Positions 7,470-15,486 are shown, numbered from the stretch's first letter. The stretch is DNA of 20,502 bases from JAEELC01 sp963621965 (GCA_963621965.1 CAVFGN010000035.1:1-20502), one strand, 5' to 3'. Numbers and translations: made by a program. The notes: a model not told the origin generated them from the sequence alone.

Positions 7470-8513
7470 CTATAAATTTTTTAATCTTTTAAATTCTTTT
7501 GAAATGACCCTATTTTTTTCTTTTCTTAAATTTTTATCGATTAACAAATCATTGCTCACAACTTTATCAAAATAGTTATTCATTTCTTGTTTATTATAAT
7601 TAATAACCTCTAAGAATTTATCTAATTCTATAATTTCAATATTTGGATAATCTTTTATAACATCTAAATTATCACCTGTTGAAACATACATTGTAGAATT
7701 ATTCAAAATGGAATATGTACCACCATTAATTTTGATTAAATAAGCAATATATAGCATTTCTCTAAAATGAGATTTTGTATATTCTTTTGAAACATTAATT
7801 CTTTTATTTTTAAGTAAAGAAGTCACGCTTTCCTCTTTATTTATATTTAAAACAAAAGTTTTAAAATAATCTTTATTTTTTGAGTGATCTCCTATAGTGT
7901 TTGCAAGAATGTGAAAATCTTCAAAAAGTACCAATTCATTCTTTCTTACAAAGCCTTTAATTCCTTTGTATTTTTTTATTAAACTAGATTTTGTTAGATT
8001 TGTTTTCAAATATAATGATTTAAAACACTCGTATAAAATATAGGCATCGTTTAGAGAGGTATGCAGTTCACCTTGTTTATTCTTAACGCCTAAAATTGTT
8101 CTTTCATTTTCAAGAGATACGTATTGTTTTGATCTAGTATAATTTTTATAGATTTCTGCAAAATCGTAGAAAACAAAATCAATACTACCTAAACCATAAC
8201 GTTTTACACTATCAATTAAGTAAGAAGCGTCGTTTTTTGCAACTTGTCCTATAACTAGATTATTTTTATTGCTAAGTAATTCTTTAATAGTCTCATAATA
8301 TTTAGGAAACTCTTTTTCTTTAAGTAAATCTTCCTTCTTATAATCAATAACTTCTTTTAAAATTTTATCATCGAATTTAACAGGATTAATTAGGATGTCT
8401 TCTTTCTTTAATGCATTCAAATTTGAATCCGTTAAAACATAACCAAATGAACAAATACGCTTTTCTTCGTGCGAGCATACTGCACATTCAATATCAAAAA
8501 ACAAAAAATTCAT
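7470..8513 (-). CDS. DEDDh-type 3'-5' exonuclease family protein with unknown C-terminal half
   Basis: The N-terminal half is an RNase T/DnaQ-like exonuclease domain. FFDIEC supplies Asp7 and Glu9, VIGQVAKNDASYLIDS supplies Asp95, and HTSLNDAY supplies His151 and Asp156 in the HxxxxD arrangement of the DEDDh class, so all four metal ligands plus the general-base histidine are present. Such enzymes remove nucleotides from 3' ends of DNA or RNA; the substrate here is unknown. Residues from about 175 to 347 are lysine- and asparagine-rich and match nothing I recognise. It precedes the diguanylate cyclase by 20 bp. The ATG at 8513 lacks a strong ribosome site; a TATAAAAT-like -10 lies about 20 nt upstream, so the leader may be short. 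It ends in TAG, the only intact gene here to do so. Confidence 0.8.
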   Translation of the reverse strand: MNFLFFDIECAVCSHEEKRICSFGYVLTDSNLNALKKEDILINPVKFDDKILKEVIDYKKEDLLKEKEFPKYYETIKELLSNKNNLVIGQVAKNDASYLIDSVKRYGLGSIDFVFYDFAEIYKNYTRSKQYVSLENERTILGVKNKQGELHTSLNDAYILYECFKSLYLKTNLTKSSLIKKYKGIKGFVRKNELVLFEDFHILANTIGDHSKNKDYFKTFVLNINKEESVTSLLKNKRINVSKEYTKSHFREMLYIAYLIKINGGTYSILNNSTMYVSTGDNLDVIKDYPNIEIIELDKFLEVINYNKQEMNNYFDKVVSNDLLIDKNLRKEKNRVISKEFKRLKNL

Positions 8514-8620
8514 AATATCACTAACTATATTTTATAATAAAATTTTTAAAAATAAAAGGTGCCTCTGAATTTAAGGTTTAAGAAAAACAAAAAGGGGCAG
8601 TAAACATATTCAAGTAAAGA

Positions 8621-8643
8621 AAAAAATGGTGATTACTCACCAT
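8621..8643 (-). terminator. Intrinsic terminator after pta
   Basis: On the minus strand ATGGTGA (8643-8637) and TCACCAT (8632-8626) form a 7-bp stem with a GTAA loop, followed by TTTTTT. It lies about 20 bp past the pta stop codon, indicating that pta ends its transcript. Confidence 0.85.
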
Positions 8644-8662
8644 CTTAGAATTTTAAATTAAA

Positions 8663-9685
8663 TTATTCAGCCATACCAGCAGTAATGATTGCCATCTTGT
8701 AAACTTCATCAGCGTTGCAACCACGAGATAAGTCGTTGATTGGTGCGTTTAAGCCTTGAAGAATTGGACCATATGCTTCATATCCGCCAAGTCTTTGTGC
8801 GATCTTATAGCCAATGTTACCAGCTTCAATTAAAGGGAAAATGAATGTATTAGCTTGACCAGCAACCTTTGAATCAGGACACTTAGTCTTTGCAACTACA
8901 GGACTTACAGCCGCATCAAATTGGAATTCACCATCGATAACTAAAGATGGATCCTTTTCTCTAGCCGCAATAACTGCATCATGAGATAATTGAACAGTAC
9001 CGCCTTTTCCTGAACCATATGTAGAGAATGATAATACTGCAACCTTTGGATCAATACCAAAATACTTAGCTGTCTTAGCTGTTTCTACTGCTACTTCAGC
9101 TAACTTATCGCTAGCTTTAACTAAAACTTGGCCAGTAGTCTTATCAACTGTATCTTCATAAGAGATGTTAATAGCACAGTCTCCCATAGCTAACTTTTCT
9201 TCAACTCCGTCTTTTTCACGAACTAGAATAAAGCAACTTGAAACAAGGTTAGCACCCTTCTTAGTCTTTACTAATTGTAAAGCTGGACGAACTGTATCAG
9301 CAGTTGAGTAAGTAGCTCCACCTAGAAGTGAGTCAGCTTTACCCATTTTAACTAACATTGTACCAAAGTAATTAGACTTCTTTAATAAGGCAGCACATTC
9401 TTCACTTGTCATCTTACCTTTTCTAAGTTCAACCATAGTAGCTACCATTTCATCAAATCCTTCATAGTTAAGTGGATCTAAGATAGTAGCACGACTTACA
9501 TCATGACCACCATTTTTAGCAGCAGTTAAAACTTCTTCTTTATTACCACAAAGAATTACATCCATTAAATCTTCATTTAAAAGACGTTCTGCAGCACTTA
9601 AAATTCTTTCATCAGTACCTTCAGTTAATACAATAGTTTTTCTTTTAGCTTTTAAATTAGCTAATAGGTTATCAAACATACCCAT
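8663..9685 (-). CDS. pta: Phosphate acetyltransferase
   Basis: Interconverts acetyl-CoA plus phosphate with acetyl-phosphate plus CoA in the cytoplasm, the step before acetate kinase in ATP-yielding acetate formation. The protein is the short form (340 residues), lacking the extra N-terminal domains of enterobacterial Pta. It shows TIVLTEGTDERIL at 17-29, GGATYSTADTVRPAL at 122-136, and the C-terminal family pattern with GCNADEVYKMAIITAG. The frame is open to a TTG at 9700, but that lies within the ribosome site; GGAGG (9694-9698) is 8 nt before ATG 9685, so I place the start there. No acetate kinase gene is in the window. It is a single-gene transcript with its own promoter, a terminator, and a perfect palindrome just after the transcription start. 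Confidence 0.96.
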   Translation of the reverse strand: MGMFDNLLANLKAKRKTIVLTEGTDERILSAAERLLNEDLMDVILCGNKEEVLTAAKNGGHDVSRATILDPLNYEGFDEMVATMVELRKGKMTSEECAALLKKSNYFGTMLVKMGKADSLLGGATYSTADTVRPALQLVKTKKGANLVSSCFILVREKDGVEEKLAMGDCAINISYEDTVDKTTGQVLVKASDKLAEVAVETAKTAKYFGIDPKVAVLSFSTYGSGKGGTVQLSHDAVIAAREKDPSLVIDGEFQFDAAVSPVVAKTKCPDSKVAGQANTFIFPLIEAGNIGYKIAQRLGGYEAYGPILQGLNAPINDLSRGCNADEVYKMAIITAGMAE

Positions 9686-9703
9686 TTTATATTCCTCCAA
9701 AAA

Positions 9704-9721
9704 GTTTAACTTAAGTTAAAC
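9704..9721 (-). promoter_or_regulatory. Perfect 18-bp palindrome, probable operator of pta
   Basis: GTTTAACTTAAGTTAAAC is its own reverse complement across all 18 bp. It begins about 3 nt after the predicted transcription start and ends 5 nt before the GGAGG ribosome site, a position where a bound dimeric repressor would block transcription. As RNA it could also fold back, but with no loop to speak of, so a protein site is likelier. The regulator is unknown. Confidence 0.6.
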
Positions 9722-9730
9722 ACCTTTATA

Positions 9731-9759
9731 ATTTTACATTATAATAACAATTATTTCAA
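9731..9759 (-). promoter_or_regulatory. Promoter of pta
   Basis: On the minus strand TTGAAA (9754-9759) and TAAAAT (9731-9736) are separated by 17 bp, a good housekeeping-sigma promoter. Transcription would start near 9724, just before the palindrome. Confidence 0.65.
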
Positions 9760-9801
9760 GAAATCACACTTTAAAATTCACTTATTTATCATTTTCATTT
9801 A

Positions 9802-10767
9802 TTAAGATTCACTCTTAAGCTTTCTATTCATTAGTTCAAATCCAATTTTCTTAATGTCTCCGTTATTAAATAAAACTTCATACAAAGAATTGGTTATCGG
9901 CATAGATATATCATTATCTTTTGAAATTTGGTGAATTTCTTTAATTGTATTCAAACCTTCAACAACACCACTAGCTTTAGAAATAGTACCTGATGTGTAA
10001 GCATAACCATATGAATAATTTCTTGATTCAAATGAATTACAAGTAAGCATTATATCTCCTATTCCGGCAAGACCATAAAGAGTTTGTGTATCACCTTTAA
10101 AGAATGAGATAATATTTTTCATTTCTGATAATCCTCTAGTTATTAAAGCGTTTTTTGTGTTGCTACCCATTTTAGCGCCGTCAACCATACCACAAATTAT
10201 CGCAAATACGTTCTTTATTGCTCCGCAAACCTCTACGCCTAAAACATCAGTTGAAGTATACACTCTAAAGTAATTATTAGAAAATTTCTTTTGAAGTTCG
10301 AATGCTACTTCTAAATCACGCGATGCAATTACTACAGCTGTATTCTTCTTTTCAATTACTTCTTCTGAAAAAGAAGGTCCTGATAAAACAGCTAATTTTA
10401 AATTTGGATTAACCCGAGTAAACAATTCAGACATTGTTTTATTGTTATATAGGCCTTTAGAAGTAAAAACATATTTTTTGTCACCGTATTTATCTAAATG
10501 TGGTCTTAAAGTTTCATATACAGCTACAACTGGTAAAGAAATAATAATAGTATCCGAATATTCTAAAGCCTCTGTCAAATTATTTGTAGCTTTAATTAAA
10601 TTTGATAATTTATAATCGCCTAAATAAGAGGAATGATTATTTTGATTAATATCATTTACTTTATTCTCATCCCTTGCATAAACTAAAACTTCAATATTGT
10701 TTGTCGCAAGAACACTAGCTAAAGCTAAGCCCCAATGTCCGGCTCCTAAAACAGTAGTTTTTTCCAT
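9802..10767 (-). CDS. gpsA: Glycerol-3-phosphate dehydrogenase, NAD(P)-dependent
   Basis: Reduces dihydroxyacetone phosphate to sn-glycerol 3-phosphate, the backbone for membrane lipids. The 321-residue protein has the N-terminal nucleotide-binding GAGHWGLALA (8-17), the family motif LSGPSFSEEV (128-137), and the catalytic lysine in CGAIKNVFAI (Lys185). The frame is open 14 codons further upstream, but ATG 10767 has AGAGG 7 nt ahead and puts the dinucleotide motif at its usual distance from the start, so I use it. It lies downstream of two acyltransferase genes that would consume or modify its product or derivatives, but a terminator separates them. A TATAAT (10784-10789) or TAAAAT just upstream may serve as its own -10, though no clear -35 is seen. 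No strong terminator follows. Confidence 0.96.
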   Translation of the reverse strand: MEKTTVLGAGHWGLALASVLATNNIEVLVYARDENKVNDINQNNHSSYLGDYKLSNLIKATNNLTEALEYSDTIIISLPVVAVYETLRPHLDKYGDKKYVFTSKGLYNNKTMSELFTRVNPNLKLAVLSGPSFSEEVIEKKNTAVVIASRDLEVAFELQKKFSNNYFRVYTSTDVLGVEVCGAIKNVFAIICGMVDGAKMGSNTKNALITRGLSEMKNIISFFKGDTQTLYGLAGIGDIMLTCNSFESRNYSYGYAYTSGTISKASGVVEGLNTIKEIHQISKDNDISMPITNSLYEVLFNNGDIKKIGFELMNRKLKSES

Positions 10768-10800
10768 AAATAAACCTCTTTTTATTATAATTTTAGCACT

Positions 10801-10842
10801 AAAAAGCAAAAAGAAAACTAATTATTTCTAATTAGTCTTCTT
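10801..10842 (-). terminator. Terminator of the acyltransferase-glycosyltransferase operon
   Basis: On the minus strand AAGAAGACTAATTA (10842-10829) pairs with TAATTAGTTTTCTT (10824-10811), 14 bp with one G-U, around a GAAA loop, followed by TTTGCTTTTT. The stem contains the final codons and TAA of the acyltransferase gene. Confidence 0.85.
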
Positions 10843-11677
10843 TTTTTGGATTTAAAACTAAAGGAATACCATATGTAGATTCGTAACATTCTTTCCACCT
10901 TAGTTCATTTTCTTTTTTAAGGTACTTAATTTGTTCTTTTAATGTCAAACCTTCTTTTGGAAATATTGGTTTAAGTACATTTACTTTCATATCGAATAAT
11001 TTAGTTCCGTTTTTATCAGTTCTACCATTTTCCTTAAATGTAACAAATGAAGGAATTACAGGTACATTATTTTTAGCCGCAAAATGGAAAGCTCCTATTT
11101 CTAAAGGACGAGGCTTTTTATAGCACCACCACTCGCTACGTTCTGGGTAAAATAATACAAAGTTGTCTCCACTAAGTAATGTATTTACACTCTTAATAAA
11201 ATTAGACATTCCTTCCCTATCGTCACTCATAGGCATCATACGACAACTTCTCATAATATCGCCTAAAATACCTTTCATATTGTTAAAAGGTGCCGCTGTT
11301 ATATAGAATTTTTTACCTCTAAATGTTTTACGCATCAAAACACAGTCAAGCTTATTAATATGATTACATGTACATACAGCTCTTTTTATACCTTTAATAT
11401 TTTCTTTACCCTCTACAGAATACCCCATAGCTTTAAGTTCTCTAGGCTCATATAAGCGAACAATAAAGTTATAAATAAAAAAATATTTAATACGCAATTT
11501 TAACGGTTTTTTTATATAAGGGTAGTTTGGTCCTACAGGTTCACAAATATCGTAGTTAATAGGATCTACATGTTCATTATATTTACCTTCACTATCTAGA
11601 ATAGCCATTCTTTCCAAAGTTTCAGGACTTACTGTGATTAAACTATCACATAATTCTCGAATTTTTCTTAGCCACAT
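10832..11677 (-). CDS. PlsC-like phospholipid acyltransferase
   Basis: Belongs to the lysophospholipid/1-acylglycerol-3-phosphate acyltransferase family, which transfers a fatty acyl chain to a glycerol backbone at the membrane. The catalytic HX4D box is present as NHINKLD (His106, Asp111), and the second conserved block appears as LFYPERSEWW (175-184), a variant of the usual FPEGTR. Residues 1-60 form an N-terminal extension that I do not recognise. No clear transmembrane helix is present, although FFIYNFIVRLY (66-76) is hydrophobic. The ATG is 2 bp after the stop of the glycosyltransferase gene, with AAAGGA inside that gene's end, so the two are coupled. The exact acceptor, whether lysophosphatidate or a glycolipid, cannot be read from the sequence. 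Confidence 0.87.
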   Translation of the reverse strand: MWLRKIRELCDSLITVSPETLERMAILDSEGKYNEHVDPINYDICEPVGPNYPYIKKPLKLRIKYFFIYNFIVRLYEPRELKAMGYSVEGKENIKGIKRAVCTCNHINKLDCVLMRKTFRGKKFYITAAPFNNMKGILGDIMRSCRMMPMSDDREGMSNFIKSVNTLLSGDNFVLFYPERSEWWCYKKPRPLEIGAFHFAAKNNVPVIPSFVTFKENGRTDKNGTKLFDMKVNVLKPIFPKEGLTLKEQIKYLKKENELRWKECYESTYGIPLVLNPKKED

Positions 11678-11679
11678 AT

Positions 11680-12486
11680 TTACATTCCTTTTAAAATTTC
11701 ATTATATTTTTCATAAATATCGTCAAATGCATGAATTTTATAGACTTTATGAATTCTTTCAATATCGCTTTGTTTAATATTAACAACGCGTCCTTTAGAC
11801 CATAATATAGTCTTACAAAAATGTTTTAGTACACATTTTTTGTTATATCCATGTTGAAAATTATATTTATCAGATATATATTTTTTCTTTTTTGCAAATT
11901 TATTTAATACTGTTTGATCAGGAAAAGCATACTTTGTTCGTGCTAATTCTGTTATACATTTACCAAATAAATCAGTTTCTCTAATACGTTTTAAATTTAA
12001 ATATAAAACGCCTGAGTTTATATATTTAGGGTTAATAAATACTCTTCCTAAATAATCTCTTGCTCCCGCATATTCGTAAGCATCAATATCTATTTTAAAT
12101 AATTCGTCTAAAGAGTTATTAACCATAACATCAGTATCTATATATAAGACTTTATCTTCTTCAATAATCTTATCACTTAAAAGTCTAAGTAAAGCGTAAG
12201 GAGTATAAGAGTTAAGCGCATTAGCACATATTCCAAGTACTTCGTTATAAGTACTTGTACAATCAATAGATACAAATTTAGATTCACTGTTTTTTTCTTT
12301 TAATACTTTTTCTAAAATGGTTCTATGTTCTTCACTTAAACAAATATATTTTTCATTAATTTCGTGTAAATCCATAGTTAAAAAATATACACAAATAGGA
12401 GAATCATTATGTTTTACATATGATAACATTGTCAATAAAACATTTTTATAAACTGAATCGTTACCACATATTAAAATGTTATTCAT
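11680..12486 (-). CDS. Family 8 glycosyltransferase
   Basis: A GT-A fold retaining transferase that moves a sugar, usually glucose or galactose, from a UDP-sugar to an acceptor. At 268 residues it carries the family marks: an N-terminal strand ILICGNDSVYKNVLLTMLSY, RLLSDKI, the metal-binding DxD in LYIDTDVMV (Asp117, Asp119), INSGVLYLNLKRIR, FPDQTVLN, and near the end LKHFCKTILW, matching the usual H-F..K-P-W element. No membrane anchor or signal peptide is visible, so it acts in the cytoplasm. Its ATG overlaps the upstream acyltransferase by 8 bp and its stop is 2 bp before the next acyltransferase, so it works with both. A role in glycolipid or lipoteichoic-type polymer decoration is inference. 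Confidence 0.88.
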   Translation of the reverse strand: MNNILICGNDSVYKNVLLTMLSYVKHNDSPICVYFLTMDLHEINEKYICLSEEHRTILEKVLKEKNSESKFVSIDCTSTYNEVLGICANALNSYTPYALLRLLSDKIIEEDKVLYIDTDVMVNNSLDELFKIDIDAYEYAGARDYLGRVFINPKYINSGVLYLNLKRIRETDLFGKCITELARTKYAFPDQTVLNKFAKKKKYISDKYNFQHGYNKKCVLKHFCKTILWSKGRVVNIKQSDIERIHKVYKIHAFDDIYEKYNEILKGM

Positions 12487-13261
12487 TACTCTTCTCCTTT
12501 TTTACATATTGATATTTATAAATAGCGTTACTTTTTTCGCTTAATTCAACCATTTTTTGATATATTCTATTTCTCAAATCTTGTTCACAAGCTTTTCCTT
12601 TTAAACTTTGATTAGGATAAAAAGGTCCTTCAATATAAGTAACCATCTTAGGCTTTTTTCTAAACTTTGTTTTTTGATAAGTATTCACAAAACAAAACGC
12701 TGGTACATTAAATTTAATTGAATATTTAAAACTTGTGCTTTTAAAATCTCTTATTTTTGTATAATAAGGCCAAATATGAGCTTCAGGATAAACAACAATA
12801 GGTTGTCCATTAGAAACTCTGTATTTAAGTGCTTCTTCGAATGGTCTTAAAGCACTAAGGCTTGTAGGAGTTGGAATAGCGCCTAACATACACATAATAT
12901 TTTTAAAACCTTTAGTCGCAATATTATCAGGGCTTACGACAAAAAATGGTTTACGTGGAAACAAAAAACATGGTGGAAGTAATCCATCTCCTGGGATTTG
13001 AGTATGATTACCATAAATTATATATTTTCCTTTAAAATCTTTAAGTTTTTCTTTACCAACAGTTTTTTGTCTGTAGACAAAAATTTTAGATAAATAAGCT
13101 ATTGGAAAAACAATAATTCTATGGACAATAACCTCAAAAAATTTATAAATAATCGATTTATTTACAAATTTAAAGTCACTATTCACTTCAATTTTTCTCT
13201 TACTAATTCCAGCAAAATCATCATTTAGCTCGTCAGTATAGTAGAATGTTTTTGTTTTCAT
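12479..13261 (-). CDS. PlsC-like acyltransferase with an HX5D box
   Basis: Another lysophospholipid acyltransferase-type protein, 260 residues, first gene of the three-gene operon. The catalytic region reads YGNHTQIPGD (His86, Asp92), giving five residues between His and Asp rather than four. The second block VVYPEAHIWPYY (157-168) keeps the conserved P-E. VIVHRIIVFPIAYLSKIFVY (44-63) is a likely membrane helix. The frame starts with GTG at 13270, but ATG 13261 has GGGTG 7 nt ahead and I prefer it. It resembles, in layout, other Firmicutes acyltransferases rather than the gene at 10832, so the two probably acylate different acceptors. The wider His-Asp spacing may be a subfamily trait. Confidence 0.82.
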   Translation of the reverse strand: MKTKTFYYTDELNDDFAGISKRKIEVNSDFKFVNKSIIYKFFEVIVHRIIVFPIAYLSKIFVYRQKTVGKEKLKDFKGKYIIYGNHTQIPGDGLLPPCFLFPRKPFFVVSPDNIATKGFKNIMCMLGAIPTPTSLSALRPFEEALKYRVSNGQPIVVYPEAHIWPYYTKIRDFKSTSFKYSIKFNVPAFCFVNTYQKTKFRKKPKMVTYIEGPFYPNQSLKGKACEQDLRNRIYQKMVELSEKSNAIYKYQYVKKEKSNE

Positions 13262-13280
13262 ATAATACACCCATTTTCAT

Positions 13281-13309
13281 ATTATATTATAAGTAACATA
13301 AAATGTAAA
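13281..13309 (-). promoter_or_regulatory. Promoter of the acyltransferase-glycosyltransferase operon
   Basis: On the minus strand TTTACA (13304-13309) and a perfect TATAAT (13281-13286) are 17 bp apart. Transcription would start near 13274, just before the first acyltransferase. The region also separates this operon from the tgt terminator. Confidence 0.72.
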
Positions 13310-13333
13310 GTTGACTATACATTTTTAACTTTC

Positions 13334-13360
13334 AAAAAAATAAGCACATCTTAGTGCTTA
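13334..13360 (-). terminator. Terminator of the ruvAB-queA-tgt operon
   Basis: On the minus strand TAAGCAC (13360-13354) pairs with GTGCTTA (13347-13341), 7 bp with a 6-nt loop, followed by TTTTTTT. The stop codon of tgt lies in the loop, so coding and termination overlap. Confidence 0.88.
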
Positions 13361-14556
13361 CTTTCGCCTGTTATTTTGATTTCATCAGTTAATTTCATTG
13401 TTGGTTTATCAACATTTCCGTTCATGATGTCGCTTAGTGGTGTATAACCAAAGTCTCTGAAGAACGATTCTTGGAAGTCTTTTAAAGAATCAGTCATAAT
13501 AGCATCTCTAATACGAGACATTAAAGTCTTTAAGAAATGTAAATTATGAATTGTAAGAAGTCTTGCGCCCAACATTTCTTCAGCCTTTATCAAGTGGTTA
13601 ATATAACTCTTTGTAAAATGTGTACATGTATAACACTCACATTTTTCTTCAAGAGGTGTGAAATCACGCTTATAAATTTCACCTTTAATTCTAATTTTGC
13701 CTTTAAATGACAAAGCTGTTCCGTGACGTGCAATACGAGTAGGGTCTACACAATCAAACATATCAATACCATTCATAGCACCAACTACTAAATCATCAGG
13801 ACTTCCTACACCCATTAAATAATGAGGCTTATTTTCTGGAAGAATTGGAGCTAAAAAATTAAGCATATCATACATTTCTTTTTTAGATTCACCAACTGCC
13901 AAACCACCAACTGCATATCCTGGAAAATCTAATTTTTCTAGTTCTCTCAAACAGTGTTCTCTTAAATCTGTGAATGGTCCACCTTGGATAATTCCAAATA
14001 AAGCTTGAGTATCTTTATTTTTATGCGCATCCATTCCTCTTTTAGCCCATCTTAGTGTTCTTTCTACCGAATTCTTCATATACTCATACGATGCATGAAA
14101 AGGAGGACATTCATCAAAAGACATCATGATATCAGCGCCTAAATTATTTTGAATTTCCATAGATTTTTCAGGAGATAAAAATAGAGGAGCCCCTGATTTA
14201 TGATGACGGAAATTTACGCCTTCTTCTGTTATTTTTCTTATTTTAGCCAGAGAAAACACTTGGAATCCACCACTATCTGTAAGAAGTGCTTTATCCCAGT
14301 TCATGAAGCCTCTTATGCCACCTGCATCGTGCACAATATCGTCCCCTGGTTGAAGCCATAAGTGGTATGTATTTCCTAAAATCAAGCCATCACTTACCGC
14401 ATCTATTTCTTCAGGAGATAAACTTTTAACTGTAGCTTTAGTTCCTACAGGCATAAAAATAGGTGTTTTGAAATCGCCATGTGGTGTATGAAGTATTCCC
14501 ACGCGTGCATTCGTATATTTATCTTTATGTATTAATTCAAACCAAACTGGATTCAT
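13351..14556 (-). CDS. tgt: tRNA-guanine transglycosylase
   Basis: Swaps guanine at position 34 of tRNAs with GUN anticodons for preQ1, the entry step of queuosine on tRNA. Seen: LLTDSGGFQVFSL with Asp94 for substrate recognition, FDCVDPTRIARHGTA with the likely nucleophile Asp268, and the zinc site CECYTC (Cys306, Cys308, Cys311) with His337 in LLTIHNLHF. At 401 residues it is slightly longer than the usual 370-380, with a short C-terminal tail. The ATG overlaps the stop of the preceding small gene as TAATG, and AAAGGAG lies upstream. It is the last gene of the operon with queA, which performs the next step. Genes making preQ1 are not in the window. Confidence 0.97.
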   Translation of the reverse strand: MNPVWFELIHKDKYTNARVGILHTPHGDFKTPIFMPVGTKATVKSLSPEEIDAVSDGLILGNTYHLWLQPGDDIVHDAGGIRGFMNWDKALLTDSGGFQVFSLAKIRKITEEGVNFRHHKSGAPLFLSPEKSMEIQNNLGADIMMSFDECPPFHASYEYMKNSVERTLRWAKRGMDAHKNKDTQALFGIIQGGPFTDLREHCLRELEKLDFPGYAVGGLAVGESKKEMYDMLNFLAPILPENKPHYLMGVGSPDDLVVGAMNGIDMFDCVDPTRIARHGTALSFKGKIRIKGEIYKRDFTPLEEKCECYTCTHFTKSYINHLIKAEEMLGARLLTIHNLHFLKTLMSRIRDAIMTDSLKDFQESFFRDFGYTPLSDIMNGNVDKPTMKLTDEIKITGESKH

Positions 14557-14966
14557 TATTTTCTCCTTTCTAAATAAATAGGTTTAGTAATTTTATACTC
14601 ATTATTATTTTCATTTTCCTTATTAAGGACAAAATAATGTTTTTTTATAAAATTAGTCTTAAAAAGATCTGATTTATCTATATCTATAGTAATTTTTAGA
14701 TAAAATTCCTTATTTATAAAATTTTCTAATAGATTGTCAAATTCATTATCTATTGCATTATACACACAATCATCAAGTGCCTTGATATACAGTTTACCTA
14801 ATTTATACTCATTCATTTGGCTAATTCTATCAAGCACAATATATCCTACTATGTTGTTATCTAGAATTATGCTATAAGCTAAAGCGTACTTATCTAATGA
14901 GCCAAATGAGTTATTAAACTCTGATAGAAGATCACTATTTATTTCTAACTTATCTATACTTAACAT
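14556..14966 (-). CDS. Small protein of unknown function, possibly GNAT-like
   Basis: I do not recognise this 136-residue protein. The central part (about 26-48, KYALAYSIILDNNIVGYIVL) looks like the two beta strands around the middle of an acetyltransferase fold, and KLGKLYIKA could be the next strand, but the acetyl-CoA binding R/QxxGxG/A loop is not visible. The rest is acidic and asparagine-rich. The frame is open to an ATG at 15023, deep inside the cyclophilin gene. I chose ATG 14966 because it follows the cyclophilin TAA by one base and has AGAAGAG ahead. Its stop overlaps the tgt start. Being locked between two coupled genes, it is surely translated, but its link to tRNA modification is unproven. 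Confidence 0.7.
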   Translation of the reverse strand: MLSIDKLEINSDLLSEFNNSFGSLDKYALAYSIILDNNIVGYIVLDRISQMNEYKLGKLYIKALDDCVYNAIDNEFDNLLENFINKEFYLKITIDIDKSDLFKTNFIKKHYFVLNKENENNNEYKITKPIYLERRK

Positions 14967-14967
14967 A

Positions 14968-15486
14968 TTAAGCTCTTCTAATGGTCTTAATTCTTTGATC
15001 ACTCTTAGGCTTATCGTAGGCATCGCACTTTACATTTGCAATTTCATCTAATGTGTCGAACCCATCAACTAACACACCAAAAGATGCATACATTCCGTTT
15101 AAGTGAGCACATTCACTGTGACAAATAAAGAATTGGCTTGATGCGCTATCAGGATCGTTTGTACGAGCCATTGAGATAACACCACGGTCATGAGCTAATA
15201 AGTTCTTAACGTGATTACTTGCAAATTCTCCTTTAATAGGAGTATCTGATCCACCAATACCATTTCCAAGTGGGTCTCCACCTTGAATCATAAAGTCTTT
15301 AATAACACGGTGGAAAATTAATCCATCGTAAAATTTAGAATCAACTAAGTTTAAGAAATTTTCAACAGTTACAGGTGCTGTTGATGGAAATAATTCTAGA
15401 GTCATAGTTTTTCCGTTTTCCATAGTAATAATAACCCTAGGATTAATTTCATTTAAATATTCGCTATAATTTTTCCAATATGACAT
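14968..15486 (-). CDS. Cyclophilin-type peptidyl-prolyl cis-trans isomerase
   Basis: Speeds isomerisation of proline peptide bonds during protein folding. The 172-residue protein has the core cyclophilin pattern: FHRVIKDFMIQGGDP with catalytic Arg60, Phe65 and Gln68, then GVISMARTNDPDSASSQFF and LNGMYASFGVLVDG. There is no signal peptide, so it is cytoplasmic. A short N-terminal extension (MSYWKNYSEYLNEINP) precedes the first strand. AAGGAGA lies upstream of the ATG. It sits between queA (15 bp away) and the small unknown gene, an insertion in an otherwise standard queA-tgt arrangement; whether it has any tie to the tRNA pathway is doubtful. Confidence 0.95.
   Translation of the reverse strand: MSYWKNYSEYLNEINPRVIITMENGKTMTLELFPSTAPVTVENFLNLVDSKFYDGLIFHRVIKDFMIQGGDPLGNGIGGSDTPIKGEFASNHVKNLLAHDRGVISMARTNDPDSASSQFFICHSECAHLNGMYASFGVLVDGFDTLDEIANVKCDAYDKPKSDQRIKTIRRA

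Noticed and set aside
8535..8610. Possible second terminator upstream of pta's terminator (TGCCCC with GAGGCA)
   Set aside because: Only about five pairs with a mismatch around a loop of over 30 nt; too weak to call.
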